From Pararhizobium sp. A13 (lineage in GTDB: Bacteria; Pseudomonadota; Alphaproteobacteria; Rhizobiales; Rhizobiaceae): DNA of 64,000 bases. Each line of letters starts with the position of its first letter. The stretch's first letter is position 1. Shown here piece by piece: positions 28,298-36,850 of this stretch. The stretch is taken from assembly GCF_040126305.1 (NCBI RefSeq), contig NZ_CP149510.1, positions 659,001-723,000 of the forward strand, given 5' to 3'. The notes under the pieces are model-generated. The model was given only the letters and a program-made list of their open reading frames with translations, did no database searches and was not told the origin of the DNA. A program made the translations under genes and the position numbers.

Positions 28298-29927
28298 CTT
28301 TGCTCCCCTGGTCATTCTTCACTGTGGATGGCGTGCCGGCGATGGTCAGCACGAGGCAGACGAGGCCGAGAAACAGCGCAAGCCCCGCCGCGTCGGTGGA
28401 GCGGTAGCTGCCCATGCGGCTATAGAGCAGCCAGGGCAGCGTGACCATATTCTGCGAGCCGAACAGGGCAACCGCGCCGAGATCGCCAAGCGACAGCGCA
28501 GAGGCAAAGGACAGAGCCATCATGAGCGGCTTGCGCAGGACCGGCCAGTCGACGAATCGCAGCCGATGCCATCCGCCGAGCCCGAGGCTCGCCGCAAGCC
28601 TGCCGGTGCGGGCCGAATGCGTGACCATGGCCGGCTCCAGCACGCGATAGACAAAGGGCAGCGCCATCAGCATGTTGATCAGGATGACCAGCAGCGGCGC
28701 AAAGGCGGCGACATCGCCGAGCGGCCGCAGCAGCAGGAACCATCCTGCGCCCAGGACCACCGGCGGCACAAGCAGCACCAGGGACGCGCTCATGGAAATA
28801 AAGCCGGAAAATCCGCGATGGAGCCTCAGTGGGTGCCGCGGCGCAAGGGCGATCTGCCGCGAACGGATCATAAGCGCCGTCGCCGCAACGCAGAGCGTGC
28901 CTGAAACAAGCGCAATGACAAGGCTGGTGAAAAGGGCCTGCTGCGCCATCGGATCGCCCACGAGCTTCCGGAGATCGGACCGCAGACCGGAGGCGATGAC
29001 GGAGCCGAGCGGCAGTGCAAGAAACAGCACGGCGAGCGCGATGGCTAGGCCGTCGCCCACCCTGCCCGAGTGATTTCGCCCATCGAAGCGCCTGACGTCG
29101 CGCCCGCCGCCCTGACCTTCCTCGGCCCTCGGCGTTAAAAGGCGCATCGCGACCAGCAAGGCCGCCGTCAGGGTGATCTGCAGCAACGACAGGGCGATCG
29201 CACGCGGCGGATCGAAATCGAAGCGCAGCGCCTGATAGATCGCCACCTCGATGGTACTCGCCGCCGGCCCGCCGCCGAGCGTCAGCACCAGGGTGAAACT
29301 GGTGACGCAGAGCATGAAGATGAGGCCGGCGATGCCCGGAAGCAGACCACGAATGGCCGGCCACTCGATGAAGCGGAAGATCGAAAGCGGCCGCATGCCG
29401 AGATTGGCGCCGACCAGCCAATATTCGCCGGGGATGCGATCCAGTCCGCCGAGCATCAGCCGCGCGGCCAGCGGCAGGTTGAAAAAGACATGCGCGAGCA
29501 GGATGCCGGAAAGTCCGTAGATGCTGATCGGCTGATCCAGGCCCAGCCAGGCGAAGCCAGTGTTGAGCATCCCCTGCCGCCCCCAGATGCCGATCAGACC
29601 CAGCGCCGCGACCAGCGCCGGCAGGCCGAGCGGCAACGCCAGCAACCGGATGACCCAGACACGCCCGGGAAAGGACGGTTGCCGGGCCAGAGCGCGGGCA
29701 ACGGGAATGGCGAGTACAATCGAAAGGAAAGTGGAGAGCGAGGCCTGCAGCAGCGTGAACCGCATCACGCGCCAGACATAGGCGTCGAAAAGCCCCGATT
29801 GCCGCGCTGCACCCGGCTCATCGAAGGCAAGCAAGGCGAAGGCGGCGAGGCAAACGAACAGAACGATGCCGCCGAGGCAGAGCGCCCCGGCGGCCAAGGT
29901 CAGACGCTTTTCAAGACCGCCGGGCAA
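28284..29927 (-). CDS. thiP: Thiamine ABC transporter permease
   Basis: 547 residues, two fused six-helix permease halves, each with an EAA-like loop (GANLGMRPLSIFRFIEWP and AASLGLGGWHRLRFVDWP). The start is TTG at 29927, 7 bases after the thiB stop. Middle linker LTPRAEEGQGGGRDVRRFDG separates the halves. Inner membrane. Confidence 0.92.
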   Translation of the reverse strand: MPGGLEKRLTLAAGALCLGGIVLFVCLAAFALLAFDEPGAARQSGLFDAYVWRVMRFTLLQASLSTFLSIVLAIPVARALARQPSFPGRVWVIRLLALPLGLPALVAALGLIGIWGRQGMLNTGFAWLGLDQPISIYGLSGILLAHVFFNLPLAARLMLGGLDRIPGEYWLVGANLGMRPLSIFRFIEWPAIRGLLPGIAGLIFMLCVTSFTLVLTLGGGPAASTIEVAIYQALRFDFDPPRAIALSLLQITLTAALLVAMRLLTPRAEEGQGGGRDVRRFDGRNHSGRVGDGLAIALAVLFLALPLGSVIASGLRSDLRKLVGDPMAQQALFTSLVIALVSGTLCVAATALMIRSRQIALAPRHPLRLHRGFSGFISMSASLVLLVPPVVLGAGWFLLLRPLGDVAAFAPLLVILINMLMALPFVYRVLEPAMVTHSARTGRLAASLGLGGWHRLRFVDWPVLRKPLMMALSFASALSLGDLGAVALFGSQNMVTLPWLLYSRMGSYRSTDAAGLALFLGLVCLVLTIAGTPSTVKNDQGSKDAAA

Positions 29928-29934
29928 GCGATGC

Positions 29935-30945
29935 TCAGTTCTTGCTCATGGCGGCGAGCCATTCGTCGATCCAGGCCTTGCGGTTGGCGGCAACCTCGTC
30001 GGAAGACATCAGAAAAGTCTTTTCCGGATTGACCAGCTTGCCGAAGGCATCCGGCAGCGGCTCCTTGGTGGCGGCCACCGGCATCATCCAGTTGGTCGTC
30101 GGGATGATCGACTGGAACTCCGGTCCGGTGACGAAGGAAAGGAAGTCCTTGGCGAGCGCCGGGTCCTTGGCATTCTTTGTCATGCCGGCCACTTCGATCT
30201 GGATGTAGTGACCTTCCGAAAAGGCCGCCGCCTGATAGCGGTCGGTGCTCTCCGCGACCATGTGATAGGCGGGCGAGGTCGTGTAGGACAGCACCATCGG
30301 CGCCTCCCCCTTGGTGAACAGGCCATAGGCTTCCGACCAGCCGGGCGTTACCGTCAGGACGCGATCCTTGAGCTTCGCCCAGGCGGCACCGGCCCGGTCG
30401 CCATAGACCGACTTGACCCACAGCAAGAGGCCGAGGCCTGGCGTCGAGGTCCGCGGGTCCTCGATGACGATCTTCTGGCTCGGATCGCCCTCCACCAGTT
30501 CCTTCAGGCTTTTCGGCGGTTCCTTCAGCGTCTCGGTGTCGTAGATCACGGCGAAATGGCCGTAGTCGTAGGGAACGAAGGTATCGTCGGTGAAGCCGCC
30601 GGGAACCTTGACGGCGGAGAGATCGAGGCCATGTGGCGCAAAGAAGCCGGTCGCCTTGGCTTCGGAGACGAGATTGGTGTCGAGGCCGAGCACGACATCG
30701 GCTTTGGAGGCAGCCCCTTCGAGCTTCAGCCGGGTCAAAAGCTCGACGCCGTCGGCGACGCTCACATAGTCGACCTTGCAATGGCAGGTCTTTTCGAAGG
30801 CTTCGGCGACCTTGGCAGCCGGTCCCCATTCGCTGGTGAAGCTTTCATAGGTGTAGACCGTCAGCGTCTTGTCATGCGCGAAGGCCGCAACCGGCGGCGT
30901 CAAGACAGCAAGGGCTGAAACCAGGGAAATCAATAGCTTGCGCAT
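29935..30945 (-). CDS. thiB: Thiamine-binding periplasmic protein
   Basis: 336 residues from the ATG at 30945, which is preceded by AAAGGAGG; an ATG at 30990 exists but lies inside the leader. Signal peptide to AAFA-HDK. Domain marks of the ThiB family: [62 protein letters not shown]. First gene of thiBPQ, under the TPP riboswitch. Confidence 0.94.
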   Translation of the reverse strand: MRKLLISLVSALAVLTPPVAAFAHDKTLTVYTYESFTSEWGPAAKVAEAFEKTCHCKVDYVSVADGVELLTRLKLEGAASKADVVLGLDTNLVSEAKATGFFAPHGLDLSAVKVPGGFTDDTFVPYDYGHFAVIYDTETLKEPPKSLKELVEGDPSQKIVIEDPRTSTPGLGLLLWVKSVYGDRAGAAWAKLKDRVLTVTPGWSEAYGLFTKGEAPMVLSYTTSPAYHMVAESTDRYQAAAFSEGHYIQIEVAGMTKNAKDPALAKDFLSFVTGPEFQSIIPTTNWMMPVAATKEPLPDAFGKLVNPEKTFLMSSDEVAANRKAWIDEWLAAMSKN

Positions 30946-31000
30946 CGGCGCCTCCTTTAAATCCAAGTGTTGGGAATAGGGCGCTGACATGTGCCGTCTA

Positions 31001-31095
31001 ATCCCTCCGCCGGTGCAAACCGGATCAGGTTCCGCGGGTTGGCGTGTGACAGCCTCTCAGCCGAACGTCCATATAGACAACCGGCACCCCGTTAG
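31001..31095 (-). ncRNA. TPP riboswitch (THI element)
   Basis: On the minus strand the conserved pieces appear in order: GGGGTGCCGG, GGCTGAGAGG, ACCCGCGGAACCTGATCCGG and ACCGGCGGAGGGA, the classic THI box. It ends 55 bases before the thiB start. Downstream, GCGCC (near 30980) can pair with GGCGC next to the AAAGGAGG ribosome site, so thiamine pyrophosphate probably blocks translation of thiB. The last part is inference. Confidence 0.95.
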
Positions 31096-31340
31096 AGCAG
31101 AAGGAGATTTAGACTTGAGCGAAATGCTTGGCAAGGGGCCGCGAGCGACCTCCGGACAATCGCTCCGACACGCCAGGAGGCTTCACCCTCTGCACCTCGT
31201 GACATCTTCCCTCGATGATGGGCCGGAGGCGACCACTTGCGCGGTCAAGCCCCTCCCCCTTGTGGGGAGGGGTTGGGGAGGGACTTTCTTTTCAGCGCAA
31301 AAGAACCCCTCCCCTCCCCACAAGGGGGAGGGTAGACCAG
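31096..31340. other. Gene-free stretch with a 22-bp inverted repeat
   Basis: Between the riboswitch and the MFS stop. It holds the promoter side of thiBPQ and the inverted repeat at 31251-31332; otherwise I see nothing. Confidence 0.5.
31251..31332. repeat. 22-bp perfect inverted repeat, GGGGAGGGG type
   Basis: Arms 31251-31272 and 31311-31332 (CCCTCCCCCTTGTGGGGAGG core) around a 38-base spacer, 9 bases beyond the MFS stop. REP-like; may also stop transcription from the MFS gene. Confidence 0.7.
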
Positions 31341-32843
31341 TCAAACCACCGGCTTCTGCGGCAACCGTACCGCCTTCAGGCTGATGGCCGAGACAAGCGT
31401 GACCAGCGTGATGCCGACGGCCGTCAGAAACAACGGCTGGAAGGCGGCCGTATAGCTTTCGGCGACCAGCCGGCGGGTTGCCTCCGGCAGTGCCGACAGC
31501 ATCAGCGGCGTCAGCTTTTCGATGTCCTCGACGCCCGGGATCGAGACTGCGCCGCGTGCCAGTCCGGCGGCGATCGTCGCGCCGTAGATCGAGATTGCGA
31601 TCGAGGCGCCGGCCATGCGCGACAGGGTCACGGCACCCGTGGCAGCGCCGACATCGCCGCGCGACGCCACGTTCTGCACGCCAACGACAGGCACCTGCTG
31701 GCCGAAACCGATGCCGATGCCGTGCAGCGCCATGATGGCGCCGATGACGAAGAGCGGTGTCCCGGGATGGACCTGCGTGAACATCAGCAAGGCCAGGGCC
31801 GTCAGGCTGGCGCTGGTGATCGCAAACGGCTTGTAGCGGCCGGAGAGCGATATCAGCCGCCCGGCCGTCAACGCGCCTGCGACGATGCCACCCGTCAGCA
31901 GGACGAAGAGCACCCCGGCCGCCGACGGCGTCAGGCCCGTCGTCGTCTGCAGGAACAGCGCGAAATAGTTGACCATGCCGATGCCGACGGCGCCGCTCAT
32001 CAGCGAAATTACCAGCATCAGGCTGAAGGTCGGATTGCGGAATAGCGTCAGCGGCACGATCGGCTCCGGCGCGCGCCGTTCGACCAGCACCCAGGCGACC
32101 GCACAAAGCACGCCTATGGCTGTGACCGCAAGGCTTCCGAGCGAAAACAGCGAGCCGAACAGTTCCGCGCCGTCGCCCAAAAGCACCACACTGGTCACTG
32201 CGCCGGCGAGCAGAAGCGCGCCGGCATAGTCGATCGTCGGCAGGCGCGTCGGCCGCCGATAGGGCAGGAAAAAGAACAGGCCGGAGAGCACGATCACCCC
32301 GATCGGGATATTGACGAGGAAGATCGATCGCCAGCCGAACAGGTCGCTCATCGTGCCGCCGAGCACCGGGCCGATGGCGCCCGACGCCATCAGCACGAGG
32401 CTCGAATAGCTCTGGTAGCGGGCGCGCTCGCGCGGCTCGAACAGGTCGGCGGTGATGGAGAAGATCGACACCATGATGCCGCCGCCGCCGAGCCCCTGCA
32501 GCACGCGCGCCGCGATCAGCGTGTTCATCGACACGGCGAGACCGCAGGCGACGGAGCCCAGCGTGAAGATCGCCACCGCCGCAAGCATCACATATTTGCG
32601 ACCGAACAGGTCGCCGAGCTTGCCGTAGAGCGGCATGACCGCGCAGGTGGCGAGCAGATAAGCCGAGCCGATCCAGCCGAACCGCTCCATCTCGCCGAAC
32701 TCGGCGACGATGGTCGGCAGCGCCGTCGCGACGATCTGGTTGTCCAGCGTCGCCATGAACAGCGCGGTCATCAGGAAGAGGAAAAGCGTCAGGCGAAGCG
32801 CGTGGCTCGAAACGAGCGGTGGCGGTGCGGCGTGCATGTCCAT
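31341..32843 (-). CDS. DHA2 (EmrB/QacA-type) 14-helix drug efflux MFS
   Basis: 500 residues, 14 predicted membrane helices. Marks: TLDNQIVATALPTIVAEFGE in helix 1, GKLGDLFGRKYVM loop, ARVLQGLGGGGIMVSIFSITADLFEPRERARYQ motif and motif C GAIGPVLGGTMSDLFGWRSIFLVNIPIG. Proton-driven efflux of organic compounds. Divergent from a MarR regulator that shares its promoter, so presumably controlled by it. Confidence 0.9.
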   Translation of the reverse strand: MDMHAAPPPLVSSHALRLTLFLFLMTALFMATLDNQIVATALPTIVAEFGEMERFGWIGSAYLLATCAVMPLYGKLGDLFGRKYVMLAAVAIFTLGSVACGLAVSMNTLIAARVLQGLGGGGIMVSIFSITADLFEPRERARYQSYSSLVLMASGAIGPVLGGTMSDLFGWRSIFLVNIPIGVIVLSGLFFFLPYRRPTRLPTIDYAGALLLAGAVTSVVLLGDGAELFGSLFSLGSLAVTAIGVLCAVAWVLVERRAPEPIVPLTLFRNPTFSLMLVISLMSGAVGIGMVNYFALFLQTTTGLTPSAAGVLFVLLTGGIVAGALTAGRLISLSGRYKPFAITSASLTALALLMFTQVHPGTPLFVIGAIMALHGIGIGFGQQVPVVGVQNVASRGDVGAATGAVTLSRMAGASIAISIYGATIAAGLARGAVSIPGVEDIEKLTPLMLSALPEATRRLVAESYTAAFQPLFLTAVGITLVTLVSAISLKAVRLPQKPVV

Positions 32844-32871
32844 GGGAGGGTTCCAGTTGCGGTCGGCAATT

Positions 32872-32912
32872 TATGTGCTGTTAGCATATAATTGTCAACG
32901 GCATATTTATGC
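32872..32912. promoter_or_regulatory. MarR-type operators between the MFS and MarR genes
   Basis: Two pseudo-palindromes built from TATG/CATA halves: 32872-32888 (TATGTGC...TAGCATA) and 32901-32912 (GCATATTTATGC). They lie 28-69 bases upstream of the MFS start and 52-93 bases upstream of marR. Confidence 0.6.
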
Positions 32913-32964
32913 GAACCGCATATTCCGGCTTTATGACGGTGCTGTGCTTTGCTATGGTCCGGTC

Positions 32965-33492
32965 ATGGAACACGACACACTGGAACAGACGACAGACAGC
33001 AGCGATGCCGAGGCGCACCGCGCCTTGATCGGCCGTTCGATGGGACGCTGGCGACTTCTGGTCGGGCGGCGGGTGCTTGCTCGCTTGGCAATCGACAATG
33101 TCGCGCCAGGCCTTGAAATCTCCCATCTCGACGTCCTTGATGCGGTCCGCCGGGCCGAGCCGGAGGGCGAGGTGACGGTCGGCACGATCGCCGACTTCAT
33201 GCGCATCGACCCCTCGCGCGCCAGCCGCATCGTCTCCGACATGGTGGCGCGCGGCGCCCTGCGGCGGGAAGCCTCGCAGGCCGATGCCCGGCGCATCATC
33301 GTCGTCATGACCGAGCTCGGGAAAAAGCTGATGCTCGAGGTGCAGGCGGTCAAGCGCGGCGTGATCGAAACCATCCTCGCCGACTGGCCGGAAGACGACG
33401 TCGCTGCCTTTGCCGTCCTGTTCGACAAGTTCGTCGCCGGCATGGAGCGCATCCATCAGAACCGCGAAAACGCCGGACACGGCGAGAGGTAA
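32965..33492 (+). CDS. MarR-family transcriptional regulator
   Basis: 175 residues from MEHDTLEQTTDSSD; the frame is open further upstream, but homology begins here. Winged helix: VGTIADFMRIDPSRASRIVSDMVARGALRREASQADARRIIVVMTELGKKL, with the DxRR wing. Likely represses itself and the divergent efflux gene and is released by its substrates. Confidence 0.88.
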   Translation: MEHDTLEQTTDSSDAEAHRALIGRSMGRWRLLVGRRVLARLAIDNVAPGLEISHLDVLDAVRRAEPEGEVTVGTIADFMRIDPSRASRIVSDMVARGALRREASQADARRIIVVMTELGKKLMLEVQAVKRGVIETILADWPEDDVAAFAVLFDKFVAGMERIHQNRENAGHGER

Positions 33493-33576
33493 CCGCCATC
33501 GGGGTTGCGTGAGCGCGGTTCGCAGGATGGGACAGGACCCGTCTCATGATCGCCCCCTCATCCGCCCTACCGGGCA

Positions 33577-33602
33577 CCTTCTCCCCGCCAGCGGGGAGAA
33601 GG
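33577..33602. repeat. REP-like hairpin CCTTCTCCCCGC / GCGGGGAGAAGG
   Basis: Perfect 12-base arms with a 2-base loop. A sister hairpin stands at 33671-33696. Confidence 0.75.
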
Positions 33603-33670
33603 AACAAGCGGCACCCGCCGCTTTCCTCTTCCCCATTAGCGCGAAAGGTCAAGCGGCCCTCTCGATCATC

Positions 33671-33696
33671 CCTTCTCCCCGCCTGCGGGGAGAGGG
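33671..33696. repeat. REP-like hairpin, second copy
   Basis: CCTTCTCCCCGC, CT, GCGGGGAGAGGG; one mismatch in the arm. With 33577-33602 it forms a direct pair 94 bases apart. Confidence 0.7.
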
Positions 33697-33831
33697 CTGG
33701 GGTGAGGGCAAGGTCGAGCAACCGGGCCGGGGCACGCGCAGCGTCGACGGCGTTGTCTCGTCGGGGCGCGCCGAACAAAACCCCGCCCGCCTCTTCCCCT
33801 TCGGCCCCTGTTTAAGCTATGGCCTTGCGCC

Positions 33832-34482
33832 ATGAACAAACAGGCTTTCGTGATATTGATGGGTGGCGCACTGACGCCGACGGATCGTCTGGCCGGCCAT
33901 CTCAAAGGCGCGCGCGTCATCGCCGCCGATGGCGGCATGCGGCATGCGAAGGCGCTCGGCCTGACGCCGGAGCTCTGGGTCGGCGATTTCGATTCCACGA
34001 CGCAGGCGCTGATTGACGAATGGCCGGATGTCGTGCGCGAGCCCTACCCCGCCGCCAAGAACGAGACGGACGGCGAGATTGCCACGGCGGAAGCCCTGGC
34101 GCGGGGGGCGAAACGCCTGGTCTTTGCCGGCGCGCTCGGCGGCGAGCGCAGCGACCATGCCTTCATGCACCTGCTCTACGCCGTCAAGCTGGCCGAGGAC
34201 GGCCTCGACGTGCTTCTCACCTCCGGCGAGGAAGAGGCCTATCCGCTGCTGCCAGGCACGCGCGACATCGACCTGCCGAAGGGCAGCCTGTTTTCGGTTC
34301 TCGGCCTCGAAACGCTCGCCGGCCTCTCGATCGAGGGCGCCCGCTATCCGCTCAAGGATTTCCATCTGCCGTTCGGTTCCTCGCGCACGATTTCCAATGT
34401 CGCCGAAGGCACCGTCCGCTTCACCCTTTCCTCCGGCCGGGCGATCGTCCTTGCCCGTCCTCATGACCTTTCGGGAGCCTGA
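33832..34482 (+). CDS. thiN: Thiamine pyrophosphokinase
   Basis: Converts thiamine to thiamine pyrophosphate with ATP. 216 residues. Marks: VIAADGGMRHA, WVGDFDSTT, PAAKNETDGEIATAEAL, FAGALGGERSDHAFMHL and the C-terminal beta domain SVLGLETLAGLSIEGARYPLKDF. Located 2.9 kb from thiBPQ, so uptake and activation of thiamine are close together. Stop is 2 bases before the ABC-F start. Confidence 0.92.
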   Translation: MNKQAFVILMGGALTPTDRLAGHLKGARVIAADGGMRHAKALGLTPELWVGDFDSTTQALIDEWPDVVREPYPAAKNETDGEIATAEALARGAKRLVFAGALGGERSDHAFMHLLYAVKLAEDGLDVLLTSGEEEAYPLLPGTRDIDLPKGSLFSVLGLETLAGLSIEGARYPLKDFHLPFGSSRTISNVAEGTVRFTLSSGRAIVLARPHDLSGA

Positions 34483-34484
34483 CC

Positions 34485-36311
34485 GTGGCACCGCCCATTC
34501 TGAAACTCGACGATATCTTCCTCTCCTTCGGCGGCACGCCGCTGCTTGCCGGCGCCAACCTGCAGGTCGAGCCCGGCGATCGCATCTGCCTCGTCGGCCG
34601 CAATGGTTCCGGCAAATCGACGCTGATGAAGATCGCCGCCGGCCTTGCCGAGCCGCAGACCGGCGAGGTTTTCCGCCATCCGTCCGTGACCGTCCGTTAC
34701 CTGCATCAGGCACCGGATTTCGAGGGCTTCGACACCGTTCGCGCCTATGCCGAGGCAGGTCTCGGGCCGAGCGACGATCCCTACCGCGTCGCCTATCTGC
34801 TGGAACATCTGGGCCTCACCGGCGACGAGGACCCGACGCAGCTCTCGGGCGGTGAAGCCCGTCGCGCCGCCCTTGCCCGCGTCATGGCGCCGGAGCCGGA
34901 TATTCTTTTGCTCGACGAACCGACCAACCATCTCGACCTGCCGACCATCGAATGGCTCGAAGGCGAACTGCAGAAAAGCCGCTCGGCCCTCATCCTGATC
35001 TCGCATGACCGGCGCTTCCTCGAAAAGGTCTCGACCGCCACTGTCTGGCTTGACCGCGGCCAATCGCGCCGCCTCAACCAGGGCTTTGCCTTTTTCGAGG
35101 CCTGGCGCGACAAGGTGCTGGAAGAGGAAGAGATCGAGCAACACAAGCTCGGCAAGGAAATCGAGCGCGAGGAGCATTGGCTTCGCTACGGCGTCACCGC
35201 AAGGCGCAAGCGCAACATGCGCCGCCTCGGCGCCCTGCAGGACCTGCGCGCCAGGCATCGCGGCCATTCCGGCCCGCAGGGCACGGTGCAGGCGACCGTC
35301 TCGGAAGCCCGCGATTCCGGCAAGCTGGTCATCGAAGCCGAGAAGATCACCAAGGCCTATGGCGACCGAACCATCGTCGCGCCCTTCTCTATGCGGGTGC
35401 ATCGCGGCGACTGCATCGGCCTCGTCGGCCCGAACGGCGCCGGCAAGACGACGCTTTTGAAGATGCTGACCGGCCAGATCGAACCGGACAGCGGCGTAGT
35501 CAAGCTCGGCACCAACCTCGAAATCGCCACGCTTGACCAGCGCCGCGAGGACCTGAACCTCGAGGATACGCTGGCGCATTACCTGACTGACGGGCGCGGC
35601 GAAAACCTCATTGTCAACGGCGAGCAGCGCCACGTCACCGGCTACATGAAGGAATTCCTGTTCCAGCCGGAGCAGGCCCGCACGCCGATCAAGAACCTCT
35701 CGGGCGGCGAGCGTGCAAGGCTGATGCTCGCCCGCATCCTGTCGCGCCCGACCAACCTCCTGATCCTCGACGAGCCGACCAACGACCTTGACATCGAGAC
35801 GCTCGACCTTTTGCAGGAAATCGTCGCCGGCTTCTCCGGCACCGTCATCCTCGTTTCCCACGACCGCGACTTCCTCGACCGCACCGTCACCTCGACCATC
35901 GCGCCTGCCAACCCGGACGCGCCCGACGGCCGCTGGATCGAATATGCCGGCGGCTATTCCGACATGATGGCGCAGCGCAAGGGCGCACAGGAGGAAAAGA
36001 AGCGCACTGACAAGGCCGAAAAAGCCAGGTCCGCCGACAATGGCAGCTCCGCCGCCGCGCCGAAGACCACCAAGGGCAAGCTCTCCTTCAAGCAGAAATT
36101 CGCGCTCGAAAACCTCCCGAAGGACATGGAGAACGCCGAGGCCGAGATCGCCAAACGCGAAAAGGAAATGGCCGATCCCACCCTGTTTTCCAAGAACCCC
36201 ACCCGCTTCTCCACCCTCGCCGCCGAGCTTGAGAAGCTGCGTGCCTCCATCACGAAGATGGAAGAGGAATGGCTGGAACTGGAGATGCTGCGGGAGGAGT
36301 TGGAGGGGTAG
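34485..36311 (+). CDS. uup: ABC-F ATPase, Uup-like
   Basis: 608 residues, two ABC domains and no membrane helices. First: Walker A GRNGSGKST (38-46), LSGGEARRAALARVM, LLLDEPTNHLDLPTIEWLE. Second: GPNGAGKTTLLK, LSGGERARLMLARIL, LILDEPTNDLDIETL. C-terminal coiled coil KLSFKQKFALENLPKDMENAEAEI...LREELEG, as in Uup. GTG start after GGGAG. Ribosome- or DNA-structure-related role by family. A diverged copy of its last 28 codons stands at 39856-39939. Confidence 0.92.
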   Translation: MAPPILKLDDIFLSFGGTPLLAGANLQVEPGDRICLVGRNGSGKSTLMKIAAGLAEPQTGEVFRHPSVTVRYLHQAPDFEGFDTVRAYAEAGLGPSDDPYRVAYLLEHLGLTGDEDPTQLSGGEARRAALARVMAPEPDILLLDEPTNHLDLPTIEWLEGELQKSRSALILISHDRRFLEKVSTATVWLDRGQSRRLNQGFAFFEAWRDKVLEEEEIEQHKLGKEIEREEHWLRYGVTARRKRNMRRLGALQDLRARHRGHSGPQGTVQATVSEARDSGKLVIEAEKITKAYGDRTIVAPFSMRVHRGDCIGLVGPNGAGKTTLLKMLTGQIEPDSGVVKLGTNLEIATLDQRREDLNLEDTLAHYLTDGRGENLIVNGEQRHVTGYMKEFLFQPEQARTPIKNLSGGERARLMLARILSRPTNLLILDEPTNDLDIETLDLLQEIVAGFSGTVILVSHDRDFLDRTVTSTIAPANPDAPDGRWIEYAGGYSDMMAQRKGAQEEKKRTDKAEKARSADNGSSAAAPKTTKGKLSFKQKFALENLPKDMENAEAEIAKREKEMADPTLFSKNPTRFSTLAAELEKLRASITKMEEEWLELEMLREELEG

Positions 36312-36679
36312 GGTTAAATTAGCGATCGAATGTGGGCTTCGCGCCAAAAAGCCGTCCTACCGAGATCGCATTCGCGATGGCATGGATGCTTCAATCGATC
36401 CTCGCCGCCGCTGACGACGCCAGGCCTCGTCTTGCGATTTCGTCTGCGGGCGAAACCTACCGATCCCGTCATCCGACGATCCAGTCCAGCGCCATGGCTG
36501 CACGGCAACCGCTGCGTGCCTCGAGGTGAAGCTGCAGTCTTGCCGCTGCCCCGGGTCGGCGTCCGCGGTGGCGTTGTCAGCGGCCGGCCCAAGTAAAAGG
36601 GCAGCATATATTCGCATTTGCTAATGGAACTTTTGGCATCGGCTCCGCTTCTATAATTATTCACGGAAGGAGCGAATTA
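36312..36679. other. Gene-free stretch after uup
   Basis: I see no coding character on either strand. A TATAAT hexamer at 36651-36656 precedes the broken copper-protein gene; no convincing -35 is paired with it. Confidence 0.5.
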
Positions 36680-36850
36680 ATGGGCCGACCCAAGAATGCA
36701 GCAATGCATCGACGAGTGCCTCAGCTGCAAATCCGTCTGTCCCTCGACCCGATGCACAGCGGACTGCAAGCGCGTGGCCGACATGAGCGTTTGTGTCGAG
36801 GCTTGCCGCAGATGCACGGAAGGCTGTCGCCAGCGTTGGACGGATGGGTA
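36680..36850 (+). pseudogene. Broken four-helix copper-storage (Csp/DUF326-like) gene
   Basis: In frame from 36696 the sequence reads MQQCIDECLSCKSVC, the usual first helix of Csp-type proteins, then almost at once CTADCKRVADMSVCVEACRR and CTEGCR, which match the last helices. About 50 central residues are missing. The good ribosome site AAGGAG serves the ATG at 36680, which is one frame off and stops at 36850 without the motif. So there is an internal deletion and a broken start. Intact relatives bind many Cu(I) ions through these cysteines. The family assignment is by motif only. Confidence 0.6.

Larger units (their letters stand above)
33493..33831. other. Gene-free stretch with paired REP-like hairpins
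   Basis: Between marR and the thiamine pyrophosphokinase gene. Holds two related hairpins (33577-33602, 33671-33696); no gene seen. Confidence 0.55.

Noticed and set aside
34461..36347. 628-codon open frame on the minus strand opposite uup
   Set aside because: Shadow of the ABC-F gene; composition is that of reversed Leu/Glu/Arg codons and it has no motifs.
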